Source: JBFWRK01 sp050248955 | GTDB lineage: Bacteria; Actinomycetota; Acidimicrobiia; Acidimicrobiales; Ilumatobacteraceae | Assembly: GCA_050248955.1 (NCBI GenBank) | Contig: JBFWRK010000001.1 | Coordinates: 62,001-126,000 of the forward strand | Length of the DNA stretch: 64,000 bases | Direction of reading: 5' to 3' | Shown here: positions 50,425-58,061 of the stretch, in pieces | Position numbering within the stretch: position 1 is the stretch's first letter | Layout: each line of letters begins with the position of its first letter | The notes under the pieces: model-generated | Told to the model about the DNA's origin: nothing | The model's input: the letters and a program-made list of their open reading frames with translations, nothing else | Database searches by the model: none | Translations under genes and position numbers: made by a program

Positions 50425-52584
50425 CTACGAGCCGGGAAGCGCCAGGAGCGTCCGGTCGATCGAGCGCGGCATGCGGCTGACCGCCTCCCACAACCCGACA
50501 TCGGGCAAGGGCATCCGCGCTACGAGCAGTGCTTCGATGGCGTCGGCCGGTACCGGATGGGACAACAGGAACCCCTGGCCGTACTGGCAGCCGATGGCCC
50601 GCATCTCGGCGAGCTGCTCGAGCGTTTCGATGCCTTCCGGGATGACGTCGAGCCCGAGACGACGGGCCATGGTCATGATCGCCTCGAGCAGGACGGCTCC
50701 GGCGCTGGCAACGTCGCTGCCCGACACGAACGAGCGGTCGATCTTCAGGATGTCGACGGGGAGCTGGTGGAGGTAGCTGATCGACGAGAAGCCCGTGCCG
50801 AAATCGTCGAGAGCGACCCGAACGCCGAACACGCGCAGGGCCGAGAGGGCCGCGGCCGCGCCGCCTTCAGGGTCGGCGAAGATCGATTCGGTGACCTCGA
50901 GGACGAGGTTGGCGGGATCGAGCGCGGTGGACGTGAGGACGCGCTCGATGTCGTCGACGAAGCCGGGAGCATCGAGCTGGCACACGGAGACGTTGACCGA
51001 CATCCAGAGCTCGGACAGCCCGTAGCGGCGCCGCCAGGACTGCAGCTGACGAGCGGCCGTCGTCAGCACCCAGTTGCCGATGCCGATGATGGCGCCGGTC
51101 TCCTCGGCCAGGTCGATGAACGCCGATGGTGGCAGCAGGCCTCGCGTCGGGTGCTGCCAGCGCACGAGCGCCTCGATTCCCACGAGCATGCCCGTCTCGA
51201 GGGTGACCACCGGTTGGTAGTCGACGACGAACTCGCCGCGATCGACGGCACCGGCCAGGCGCGCCCTGAGCGCATGGCGCGAGATGGCCGCGTCGTCGGA
51301 GCCGGCGTCGTAGAGCTCGACGCGGTTCTTGCCCTTCCCCTTGGCCGCGTACATCGCCACATCGGCCTCGCGCATGAGCCCATCGAGCGTGGAGTCATCC
51401 TGGCGCACGGCCAATCCGACGCTTGCGGCCACCAGGACCCGGTGCCCGCCGATCTCGAGCGGCTCGGACAGCGCCGACACCACCCGCTCGGCCACGGCGA
51501 GCGCGACCTCGGGCTCGGCGAGGCGATCGAGCAACACGGCGAACTCGTCACCGCCGACGCGGGCCACGAGGTCGCCCGGTCGCACGACGTCGCACAGGCG
51601 CTCGGCCGTCACGCGCAGCAGCTCGTCGCCGGCAGCATGGCCCAGGGTGTCGTTCACGTCCTTGAAGTCGTCGAGGTCCACGAACAGCACGGCCTGCTGG
51701 CCCTCGCGACGCTCGGATCGGGTCAGCACGGCTTCCAGCCGGGCGCGAAACGCAGCCCGATTGGCCAGCCCGCTGAGTGAATCGGTGTTCGCCTGCAGCG
51801 ACAGGCTGCGATGGCTGCCGGCGATGGCGTCAGCCATCGCGTTGAAGCTGACCGCCAGCTCTCCGAGCTCGTCGGTCCGGTCGACCACGATGCGATGGTC
51901 CAGCTCGCCGGCGGCCAGATGGTTCGCGGAGTCGCGCAGGATGCCGACGGGCCGGAGCACCCCACTGGAGAGACGCCTGGACAGACGCACCACGAGCACG
52001 ATCGCCAGCACCTGCAACGCGGTCAGGACTGCCGTGGCGAAACGTTCGAGGCGCGTTGCGCTCGCGAGATCGGCGCGCACGACGGCACGGCTGGTCGAAC
52101 CTGCCTCGTCCAAGATGGTGAGCGCCATCGGGGCGTAGGTCGAGATCGCTGCGCCGCGAGTGGCCACGTCGGTGGGGTCATCGGACGTGCCGGCGGCGTC
52201 CGCGACCATCTGCCACTGACCGAGGGAGCGCTCGAGCAGCTCCTTCACACGGGCGGTGTCCTCGTCGGCGATGAGCTGTTCGAAACCGGCCAGGATCGCC
52301 GCCTGCAGCGCATCGGCCTGACGCTGCTGCGTGTCGGTGATCGGGCTGGCGAAGACGACAGCATGGGCGACGATGTCGGCTCGCAGCTGGGCGGTGCTCG
52401 TCGACCCGCGTTCCACGCTGACCGCGGAGCTCCGGAAGGTGTCGACGAGCACGCGCGTCCCGATCGAGCCGGCCAGCGCACTGATCACGATGATCGCCGT
52501 GAGCACCGTGAACGAACGGTTCCACCGAGACCGCAGGCTGCTCGCGCGGGCGGGCCTGCGAGCCGGCGACCCGGAGCGGTGCAC
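50425..52584 (-). CDS. Membrane HAMP-GGDEF-EAL cyclic-di-GMP enzyme
   Basis: 719 residues. Two membrane helices (about 27-45 and 183-203) flank a periplasmic four-helix sensor, followed by HAMP (VLRPVGILRDSANHLAAGELDHRI), GGDEF (active site VGGDEFAVLL with inhibitory-site Arg-x-x-Asp RPGD five residues before it) and EAL (GIEALVRWQHP, DDFGTGFSS, KIDRSFV, PEGIETLEQ). Both catalytic sites look intact, so it can be both cyclase and phosphodiesterase. The upstream response regulator stop directly abuts its start, suggesting one signalling operon. Confidence 0.94.
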   Translation of the reverse strand: MHRSGSPARRPARASSLRSRWNRSFTVLTAIIVISALAGSIGTRVLVDTFRSSAVSVERGSTSTAQLRADIVAHAVVFASPITDTQQRQADALQAAILAGFEQLIADEDTARVKELLERSLGQWQMVADAAGTSDDPTDVATRGAAISTYAPMALTILDEAGSTSRAVVRADLASATRLERFATAVLTALQVLAIVLVVRLSRRLSSGVLRPVGILRDSANHLAAGELDHRIVVDRTDELGELAVSFNAMADAIAGSHRSLSLQANTDSLSGLANRAAFRARLEAVLTRSERREGQQAVLFVDLDDFKDVNDTLGHAAGDELLRVTAERLCDVVRPGDLVARVGGDEFAVLLDRLAEPEVALAVAERVVSALSEPLEIGGHRVLVAASVGLAVRQDDSTLDGLMREADVAMYAAKGKGKNRVELYDAGSDDAAISRHALRARLAGAVDRGEFVVDYQPVVTLETGMLVGIEALVRWQHPTRGLLPPSAFIDLAEETGAIIGIGNWVLTTAARQLQSWRRRYGLSELWMSVNVSVCQLDAPGFVDDIERVLTSTALDPANLVLEVTESIFADPEGGAAAALSALRVFGVRVALDDFGTGFSSISYLHQLPVDILKIDRSFVSGSDVASAGAVLLEAIMTMARRLGLDVIPEGIETLEQLAEMRAIGCQYGQGFLLSHPVPADAIEALLVARMPLPDVGLWEAVSRMPRSIDRTLLALPGS

Positions 52585-53412
52585 TCAGGCGCTCGGACCG
52601 GGCTGATCGGCGCCGTTGATCGGGGTGATCGGACCGGCCGGCGCATCCTGCTGCTCGGCCGGGACCTTCAGGATCTCGTCACTCAGCCGGAACCCGACAC
52701 CGCGGACGGTCATGATGAAGGACGTCTCGGGGGCACGGTGGTGCAGCTTGCGGCGGAGGTTCGAGAGGTGCACGTCGACGACGTGGTCGTCGCCGACCCA
52801 GTGCTCGCCCCAGATCGTGCGCAGGAGCTCCTCGCGGGTGCTCACGTCACGGGGGTGCTGGCACAGGTGGCCGAGCAGGTCGAACTCGATCCGGGTCAGG
52901 TCGACGACCGTGTCGTTGATCCGCACCTGCCGGCGACCGAGGTCGATGTGCAGCGGGCCGTAGCGCATCACGGTCGGGGGCGGGCCGAGGATGACGCCTT
53001 CGGTGATCCGTCGGGGACGGCGCAGCAGGGCGCGCAGCCGGGCGGCGAGCTCGATGGTCGAGATCGGCTTGCTGACGACGTCGTCGGCGCCGGCGCGAAG
53101 CAGGCGGACCCGCTCGAGCTCGTCGCTCTGGTCCGTCACGCCGATGAGGTAGGCATCGGTCAGCGAGCGGATCTCCGCGAAGTAGCCGGCGCGGTGCGTG
53201 CCGACCGATCGGAGGCGCAGGTCGAGCACGACGATGTCGGGCTTGAACGACGCCGTCAAGATCAGCCCGGCCTCGGCCTCGGGCGTGCCGGTCACGGCGA
53301 ACCCTTCGGCGCGCAGCGCCTTCTCCCAGCTCTTGCGGAGCAGGGTGTCAGGGTCGATCAAGAGGGCTCTCGGGGCGAGGTTCACGTCGGGTGTGGGTGC
53401 AATCTCGGGCAT
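52585..53412 (-). CDS. OmpR/PhoB-type response regulator
   Basis: 275 residues: receiver domain (about 12-128) with phospho-acceptor Asp in DIVVLDLRL and Lys in DDVVSKPIS, and a winged-helix DNA-binding domain (about 150-245) with RIEFDLLGHLCQHPRDVSTREELLRTIWGEHW and VVDVHLSNLRRKL. Only one acid is seen in the first strand (LLIDPD), where two are usual, so phosphorylation chemistry may be weak. No histidine kinase is nearby. The next gene, GGDEF-EAL, starts at the very next base, so the regulator may control or sense c-di-GMP output. Confidence 0.9.
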   Translation of the reverse strand: MPEIAPTPDVNLAPRALLIDPDTLLRKSWEKALRAEGFAVTGTPEAEAGLILTASFKPDIVVLDLRLRSVGTHRAGYFAEIRSLTDAYLIGVTDQSDELERVRLLRAGADDVVSKPISTIELAARLRALLRRPRRITEGVILGPPPTVMRYGPLHIDLGRRQVRINDTVVDLTRIEFDLLGHLCQHPRDVSTREELLRTIWGEHWVGDDHVVDVHLSNLRRKLHHRAPETSFIMTVRGVGFRLSDEILKVPAEQQDAPAGPITPINGADQPGPSA

Positions 53413-53522
53413 CGGTCACGCCATCGTTCGGAGTGGTCGGGTCATCTGTGTTGACGCCGGACTTTCGCAACAATGACGCGGCGATTCCGCAACGAGCACC
53501 GAAACCGCTACGGAGGGTGAAG

Positions 53523-54854
53523 CTATCTTGATCGCGGCTGAATGCGCAGTGTGTGGTGCCAGCGCCACATCGAGCCCGCGGCGCGCACCGTCATCCATAT
53601 CGCAATGGCCGTCCAGATACCGACGATGCCCAGGTCAGGCGATTGCGAAACGAGCAGGATGGACGGCACGAAGACCGCCAGCGCGGCGACCATCAAGATG
53701 CTCTGGAAGCGGAACTCCGCCGCCCCGATCAGCACGCCGTCGAGACCGAACGCCACCGCTCCCGGTACGAGCGTGACGGCGAGCACGAGGAGCCCGACCG
53801 TCGCACGGTCGATGACCGCGCCGTCGCTCGAGAACACGCGTGGCAGGAGCGGGCTGAGCGCGGCGACGACGAGGGCCAGCCCGACGCCGAAGCGCATCGA
53901 GAGCGCGAGCACCCTGGTGCCGACGTGACGAGCGAGGGCGACGTCGTTCGCGCCGAGCGCCTCGGCGACGAGCGACTGGGCGGGGATCGCCAGCGCGTCG
54001 AGCACGAGCGCCATGAGGACGAAGGTGGTCGAGACGATCTGGTGGCCGCCCAGCGTGGCGTCGTCGGTCCGCGCTGCGACGGCCGTTGCCAGGGTGAACG
54101 TGCTGAGCAGCGCACCGACCCGGAGGAGCAGCAACCCGCCGACCCGGAGCATGGCGACGATCTCGACGGGGACGATCGCCCACGTGGGCGCCGGAGCGAT
54201 CGCAGGACGGAGCGCACGCAGGTAGGCGATCGCCGCCACGGCCTGCACGATCACGGTGCTCCACGCCGAGCCCGCGATCCCGAGGTCGAGGACGTAGACG
54301 GCGACGAGCTCGAGCACGACGTTGCCGATGCTGGCGACGGCCACGACCAGGAGGATCGCCCGCAGCTCCCGGGTCGCACGCAAGACGCCGTGGCCGACGA
54401 GCGCGACGAGCACGCACGGCAGCGAGATGGCGCTGATCCGCAGGTAGGTGACCGCCGCGTCGAGCGTCGCGCCTTCGCCGCCGAGCATCCGCGCGACGGG
54501 TTCGGCGAACACCGCGGTCGCGATCGCGAGCGGCACGCCGATCAGCATGCTGAGCCAGAGCGCCTGCACGCCGACGAGCGCCGCGTCTTCGCGCCGCCCA
54601 GCGCCGCGGTGGCGGGCCAGCCGCTGCGTGGTGCCGTAGGCGAGGAAGTTGCAGCAGCCGATCACGAAGATCAGCACCTGCGCGGCGATCGCGAGGCCGC
54701 CGAGCGCCGTCGTGCCGAGGTGACCGATGATCGCGGTGTCGGCGACGACGTACAGCGGTTCGATGGCGAGCGTGCCCAGCGCCGGAACGGCGAGACGCAG
54801 GATCGTGCGGTCGACGTCGTCGCGGGGTGTCACGCCGAGCCGTCCGAGACGCAT
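53523..54854 (-). CDS. MATE-family efflux transporter (DinF-like)
   Basis: 443 residues with twelve membrane segments in two six-helix halves. The DinF-like start DDVDRTILRLAVPALGTLAIEPLYVVADTAIIGHLGTTALGGLA and the second half TDDATLGGHQIVSTTFVLMALVLDALAIPAQSL agree with the family. It exports a drug or metabolite using Na+ or H+. dinF lies downstream of lexA in E. coli, but no LexA box is seen here. The start is ATG 54854. It is divergent from the NUDIX-GNAT gene. Confidence 0.9.
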   Translation of the reverse strand: MRLGRLGVTPRDDVDRTILRLAVPALGTLAIEPLYVVADTAIIGHLGTTALGGLAIAAQVLIFVIGCCNFLAYGTTQRLARHRGAGRREDAALVGVQALWLSMLIGVPLAIATAVFAEPVARMLGGEGATLDAAVTYLRISAISLPCVLVALVGHGVLRATRELRAILLVVAVASIGNVVLELVAVYVLDLGIAGSAWSTVIVQAVAAIAYLRALRPAIAPAPTWAIVPVEIVAMLRVGGLLLLRVGALLSTFTLATAVAARTDDATLGGHQIVSTTFVLMALVLDALAIPAQSLVAEALGANDVALARHVGTRVLALSMRFGVGLALVVAALSPLLPRVFSSDGAVIDRATVGLLVLAVTLVPGAVAFGLDGVLIGAAEFRFQSILMVAALAVFVPSILLVSQSPDLGIVGIWTAIAIWMTVRAAGSMWRWHHTLRIQPRSR

Positions 54855-54939
54855 CGGCGCATTCTCGTTGACGACCCGACGACGTCCCGTTCTACGAGGC
54901 CCTCGTCCGCCTCGGCGCACTCGTCTACCGTCCCGAGTC

Positions 54940-55938
54940 GTGACGGGAGCAGATCGAGCGGACATTGCCGCCCAGATCGCCCGGCGCAGCCCGGTCGACG
55001 AGCGGGAGCGGGTCTCGATCGAGCGGTTCCTCGCCGAGCTCGACCGTCTCGACGAACCGTTCAGCGAGCACGCCGACACCACGCACGTCACCGCGTCGGC
55101 GGTCGTCGTCGGTGTCCGCGGCGTCGTGCTGCACAAGCACAAGCGACTCGGCATGTGGCTGCAACCGGGCGGCCACATCGATCCCGGAGAGGCACCGTGG
55201 GACGCCGCGATCAGGGAGGTGGGCGAGGAGACCGGGCTCCCGGTGACGCACGCCGCCGGTCCCGCGCACCCCGTGCTCGTCCACGTCGACGTGCATCCCG
55301 GACCACGCGGCCACACCCACCTCGATCTCCGCTACCTCGCCGTCGCCGACGACGTCGATCCCGCGCCGGCCGATGGTGAGAGCCCCGATGTCCGCTGGTT
55401 CGCCTGGGACCGGGCGATCGAGCAGACTGACGACGGGCTCGCCGGGATCCTCCGTGCGTTGGCCCCGAGCGATCCGCGGACGGTCGTCGTCCGCCGAGCC
55501 GTCGCCTCCGACGCCGCAGCGGTCGCCGAGCTCTACCTGCGCTCGCGCCGGCACGCGCTGGCGGCCGTCGTGTCGCCGCACGATGACGACGACGTGCGCG
55601 AGTGGGTCGTCTCGCAGCTCGTGCCCCGGATGGAGACGTGGGTCGCGGTGCTCGCCGGCGTGCCGGTGGGGGTGCTCACGCTCTCGGCCGCGGCGGGCGG
55701 ACCGAGGCTCATGATCGATCAGCTCTACGTCGACCCACCCTGGATCGGACGTGGCATCGGCGCCGCGCTGGTCGGTCACGCGAAGCGACGCTCACCGGCC
55801 GGGCTCGAGCTGTGGACGTTCCAGGTGAACGTCTCGGCGCGCCGGTTCTACGCGCGCCACGGGTTCGTCGAAGTGGAGTCGACGGACGGCGCCGCGAACG
55901 AAGAGCGCGAACCCGACGTCCGCTGCCGCTGGGGGTGA
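54940..55938 (+). CDS. NUDIX hydrolase-GNAT acetyltransferase fusion
   Basis: 332 residues with two domains. The NUDIX half (about 1-170) contains the full box GGHIDPGEAPWDAAIREVGE followed by ETGL. The GNAT half (about 178-332) contains VVRRAVASDAAAVAELYLRSR, LYVDPPWIGRGIGAALVGHAKRR (acetyl-CoA loop) and ARRFYARHGFVEV. The first domain removes a nucleoside diphosphate or related group and the second transfers an acyl group to an amine. Both substrates are unknown. TACCGT (54926-54931) is eight bases before the GTG at 54940. Confidence 0.9.
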   Translation: MTGADRADIAAQIARRSPVDERERVSIERFLAELDRLDEPFSEHADTTHVTASAVVVGVRGVVLHKHKRLGMWLQPGGHIDPGEAPWDAAIREVGEETGLPVTHAAGPAHPVLVHVDVHPGPRGHTHLDLRYLAVADDVDPAPADGESPDVRWFAWDRAIEQTDDGLAGILRALAPSDPRTVVVRRAVASDAAAVAELYLRSRRHALAAVVSPHDDDDVREWVVSQLVPRMETWVAVLAGVPVGVLTLSAAAGGPRLMIDQLYVDPPWIGRGIGAALVGHAKRRSPAGLELWTFQVNVSARRFYARHGFVEVESTDGAANEEREPDVRCRWG

Positions 55939-55956
55939 GCCGAGGCCGCCCGCGGA

Positions 55957-56394
55957 TCAGGACGGCGTCTGGGCGCGTTCCGACATGTGGAAGCGGCGCC
56001 CGCTCACGTCGTCCGGCGTGATCTGGACCCAGCGGTGCTTGGGGCCGTCGTGCCACGGGAAGAGCGGTAGGTCCATCGCGTGCAGCAGCTCGTCGAGGAG
56101 CTCGATCTCCTCCGCGCGCCCCTTCACGACCACGCTCCACGCCACCCGGCGCTCGGGGTCGTAACCGTCGACCTCGTAGGCGACCGAGCGGCCGAGGACA
56201 GCTGCCGCGAGCTTCGTTCCCTCTGCGCTCCGGAAGAGCAGGCGTTGCCGGTCGACGATGTGGTTGATCGGGAAGATGTCGGGATGGTCGGTGATCGACA
56301 CCGCGAGCCGCCCGACCTTCTCCGTCGTCAGGAACGCCCAGCACTCCTCCGGGTCGAGGATCTCCATGCCGCTCCAGGTCGTGTGGCTACCCAT
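55957..56394 (-). CDS. Pyridoxamine 5'-phosphate oxidase-family protein
   Basis: 145 residues of the split-barrel flavin fold. LDPEECWAFLTTEKVGRLAVSITDHPDIFPINHIVDRQRLLFRSAEGTKL is typical of the actinobacterial PPOX group also found as nitroreductase-like or haem-binding proteins. The later VAWSVVVKGRAEEIE strand agrees. Cofactor may be FMN or F420. The start is supported by TAGGAGGTG a few bases before the ATG, one of few strong ribosome-binding sites here. It converges on the NUDIX-GNAT gene. Confidence 0.85.
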   Translation of the reverse strand: MGSHTTWSGMEILDPEECWAFLTTEKVGRLAVSITDHPDIFPINHIVDRQRLLFRSAEGTKLAAAVLGRSVAYEVDGYDPERRVAWSVVVKGRAEEIELLDELLHAMDLPLFPWHDGPKHRWVQITPDDVSGRRFHMSERAQTPS

Positions 56395-56471
56395 GTCGCA
56401 CCTCCTACGTCACAAGCGTGGCGATGCGGACGATAGGGCCACCAGGGCCGGATGGCCCCATCGCCCGTGCG

Positions 56472-57692
56472 TCAGCGGGCGCTGGCGCGATACCGGCGAT
56501 CGCGCTGACCGCCGCCGTTCCAGCCTGGACGGTTCGACGGCATCGGCCGCCGCGTGCCGGCGTTCGCGGGACGCTGGCGCGCCGACGGAGCGTCACCGAT
56601 CATCTCCCCGGTCGGGTCGACCAGATGCATGAGCCGCATCGCGGTGCGGTCGTGCTGCGGCGGGACTAGGACGACGACGAGCCCGGCCGCGCCAGCGCGC
56701 GCCGTGCGGCCCGAGCGGTGCAGGAAGTCCTTCGGATCCGAGGGGAGGTCCCACTGCAGGACCATCGACACGTTGTCCACGTGGATGCCGCGGGCGGCGA
56801 CGTCGGTGCCGACGAGCGCCTCGTAGCGGCCCTTGCGGAACGCCTCGAGCGAACGCTCACGCTGGCCCTGGCTGAGCCCGCCGTGGATCGCCGTCGCGCG
56901 GATGCCGGCGCCGCCGAGCTGCTCGACGAGCCGTTCGGCACCGAGGCGCGTGGCGGCGAAGACCATGGTCTGGCCGTGCTGGCGGATGAGGCCGGCGGCG
57001 CGGCCGAGGCGCTCGATCGACTTCACCCGCTCCCAGCGGTACTCGATGTCGGGCTGCTCGACGTCACCGACGAGATCGTGGCGCACCGGATTGTTCTGGT
57101 GCCGGCGGACGAGCTCGTCGACGTCGCCGTCGAGCGTCGCCGAGAAGAGCATCGTCTGGCGCTGCTTCGGCATCATGTCGAGCAGCTTGACGACCTCGGG
57201 CAGGAAGCCCAGATCGGACATGCGGTCGGCCTCGTCGATCACGGCGACCTCGACGCTGTCGAGCGAGACGGCGCCGCGCTCGACGAGATCGAGCAGGCGG
57301 CCCGGGCAGGCAACGAGCAGGGCTGCGCCGCGGCGCAGCGACGCGAGCTGCGAGGCATAGGGCACGCCGCCGTAGACGGCGAGGATGTACCGGCGGCTGG
57401 CCTTGCCGAGCTCGACGAGCTCGGTGCGCACCTGCTTGGCGAGCTCGCGCGTCGGGACGAGGATGATGCCGGTCGGGTGGTGAGCCTCGGCGCGGCTGAT
57501 GCGGGCCATCATCGGGATGCCGAACGCGAGGGTCTTGCCGGAGCCGGTGGGGGCGCGCCCGCAGAGGTCGCGCCCGGCCAGGGCGTCGGGCAGACAGGCG
57601 GCCTGCACGGGGAACGGTTCGGAGATGCCGGACGCGTTGAGGGCGTCGACGAGATCCGCCGGCACGCCGAGCGCGCCAAAGGAAGAAGACAT
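56472..57692 (-). CDS. DEAD-box RNA helicase
   Basis: 406 residues. All core motifs are present: Q-motif region (SSFGALGVPADLVDALNASG...PFPVQ), I APTGSGKT, Ia PTRELAKQ, II DEAD, III SAT, V GTDVAARGIH and VI HRSGRTARAG. It unwinds structured RNA in ribosome assembly or cold adaptation. A short basic Arg/Gly-rich tail (about 375-406; NGGGQRDRRYRASAR) probably helps RNA binding. TGGAG lies eight bases before the ATG. An AT-richer leader with hairpin repeats separates it from the divergent dnaE2. Confidence 0.94.
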   Translation of the reverse strand: MSSSFGALGVPADLVDALNASGISEPFPVQAACLPDALAGRDLCGRAPTGSGKTLAFGIPMMARISRAEAHHPTGIILVPTRELAKQVRTELVELGKASRRYILAVYGGVPYASQLASLRRGAALLVACPGRLLDLVERGAVSLDSVEVAVIDEADRMSDLGFLPEVVKLLDMMPKQRQTMLFSATLDGDVDELVRRHQNNPVRHDLVGDVEQPDIEYRWERVKSIERLGRAAGLIRQHGQTMVFAATRLGAERLVEQLGGAGIRATAIHGGLSQGQRERSLEAFRKGRYEALVGTDVAARGIHVDNVSMVLQWDLPSDPKDFLHRSGRTARAGAAGLVVVLVPPQHDRTAMRLMHLVDPTGEMIGDAPSARQRPANAGTRRPMPSNRPGWNGGGQRDRRYRASAR

Positions 57693-57818
57693 TGAAAGAG
57701 CTCCAGTCGAGGGGCCACGCAAGCGGCCCAGCCACCGACGTGCTGCGCCCGTTGGTTCGGACGACATGTCGACGCTACCGCCGAGAGCTGGACGTTCCTC
57801 GGTTCCCTCCCGTTGAAC

Positions 57819-58011
57819 GGGTCTCGGGCAGGGTTCGCGATCGCCCGCAGTCGCGAACCCTGACTCGGTGGCGTGCCTAATCCGGTGGGGTCTCGGGCAG
57901 GGTTTGCGATCGCCCGCAGTCGCGAACCCTGACTCGGTTGGCGTGCCTGACCCGTGGGGTCTCGGGCAGGGTTTGCGATCGCCCGCAGTCGCGAACCCTG
58001 ACTCGGTGGCG
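57819..58011. repeat. Three tandem 69-bp units, each containing a 12-bp-stem hairpin
   Basis: Units begin at 57819, 57888 and 57957 with GGGTCTCGGGCAGGGTT. Each contains CAGGGTT(C/T)GCGA, a constant ten-base loop TCGCCCGCAG and TCGCGAACCCTG (stems 57829-57840/57851-57862, 57898-57909/57920-57931 and 57967-57978/57989-58000). Copies two and three have a G-T wobble in the stem. The units are followed by ACTCGGTGGC. The array lies between divergent helicase and dnaE2 genes, ending 20 bases before the LexA box. Confidence 0.92.
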
Positions 58012-58031
58012 GTGGGCGGGACGCGGAGGAA

Positions 58032-58047
58032 GCGAACAGGTGTTCGT
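58032..58047 (+). promoter_or_regulatory. LexA (SOS) box of dnaE2
   Basis: GCGAACAGGTGTTCGT carries CGAAC-N4-GTTCG, differing from the consensus TCGAAC-N4-GTTCGA only at the outermost base of each arm. One base later TACGCT (58049-58054) is a -10 hexamer, and the ATG follows after seven bases. The geometry is the same as at imuA'. Confidence 0.9.
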
Positions 58048-58061
58048 CTACGCTGGCTCCG

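Noticed and set aside
53523..55316. Extended MATE protein of 597 residues
   Set aside because: The extra N-terminal part is antisense to the NUDIX domain. The family fold starts at the ATG at 54854.
57819..58011. CRISPR array
   Set aside because: Only three units, the repeats are nearly identical across the whole 69 bases with no unique spacers, and no cas genes are present.
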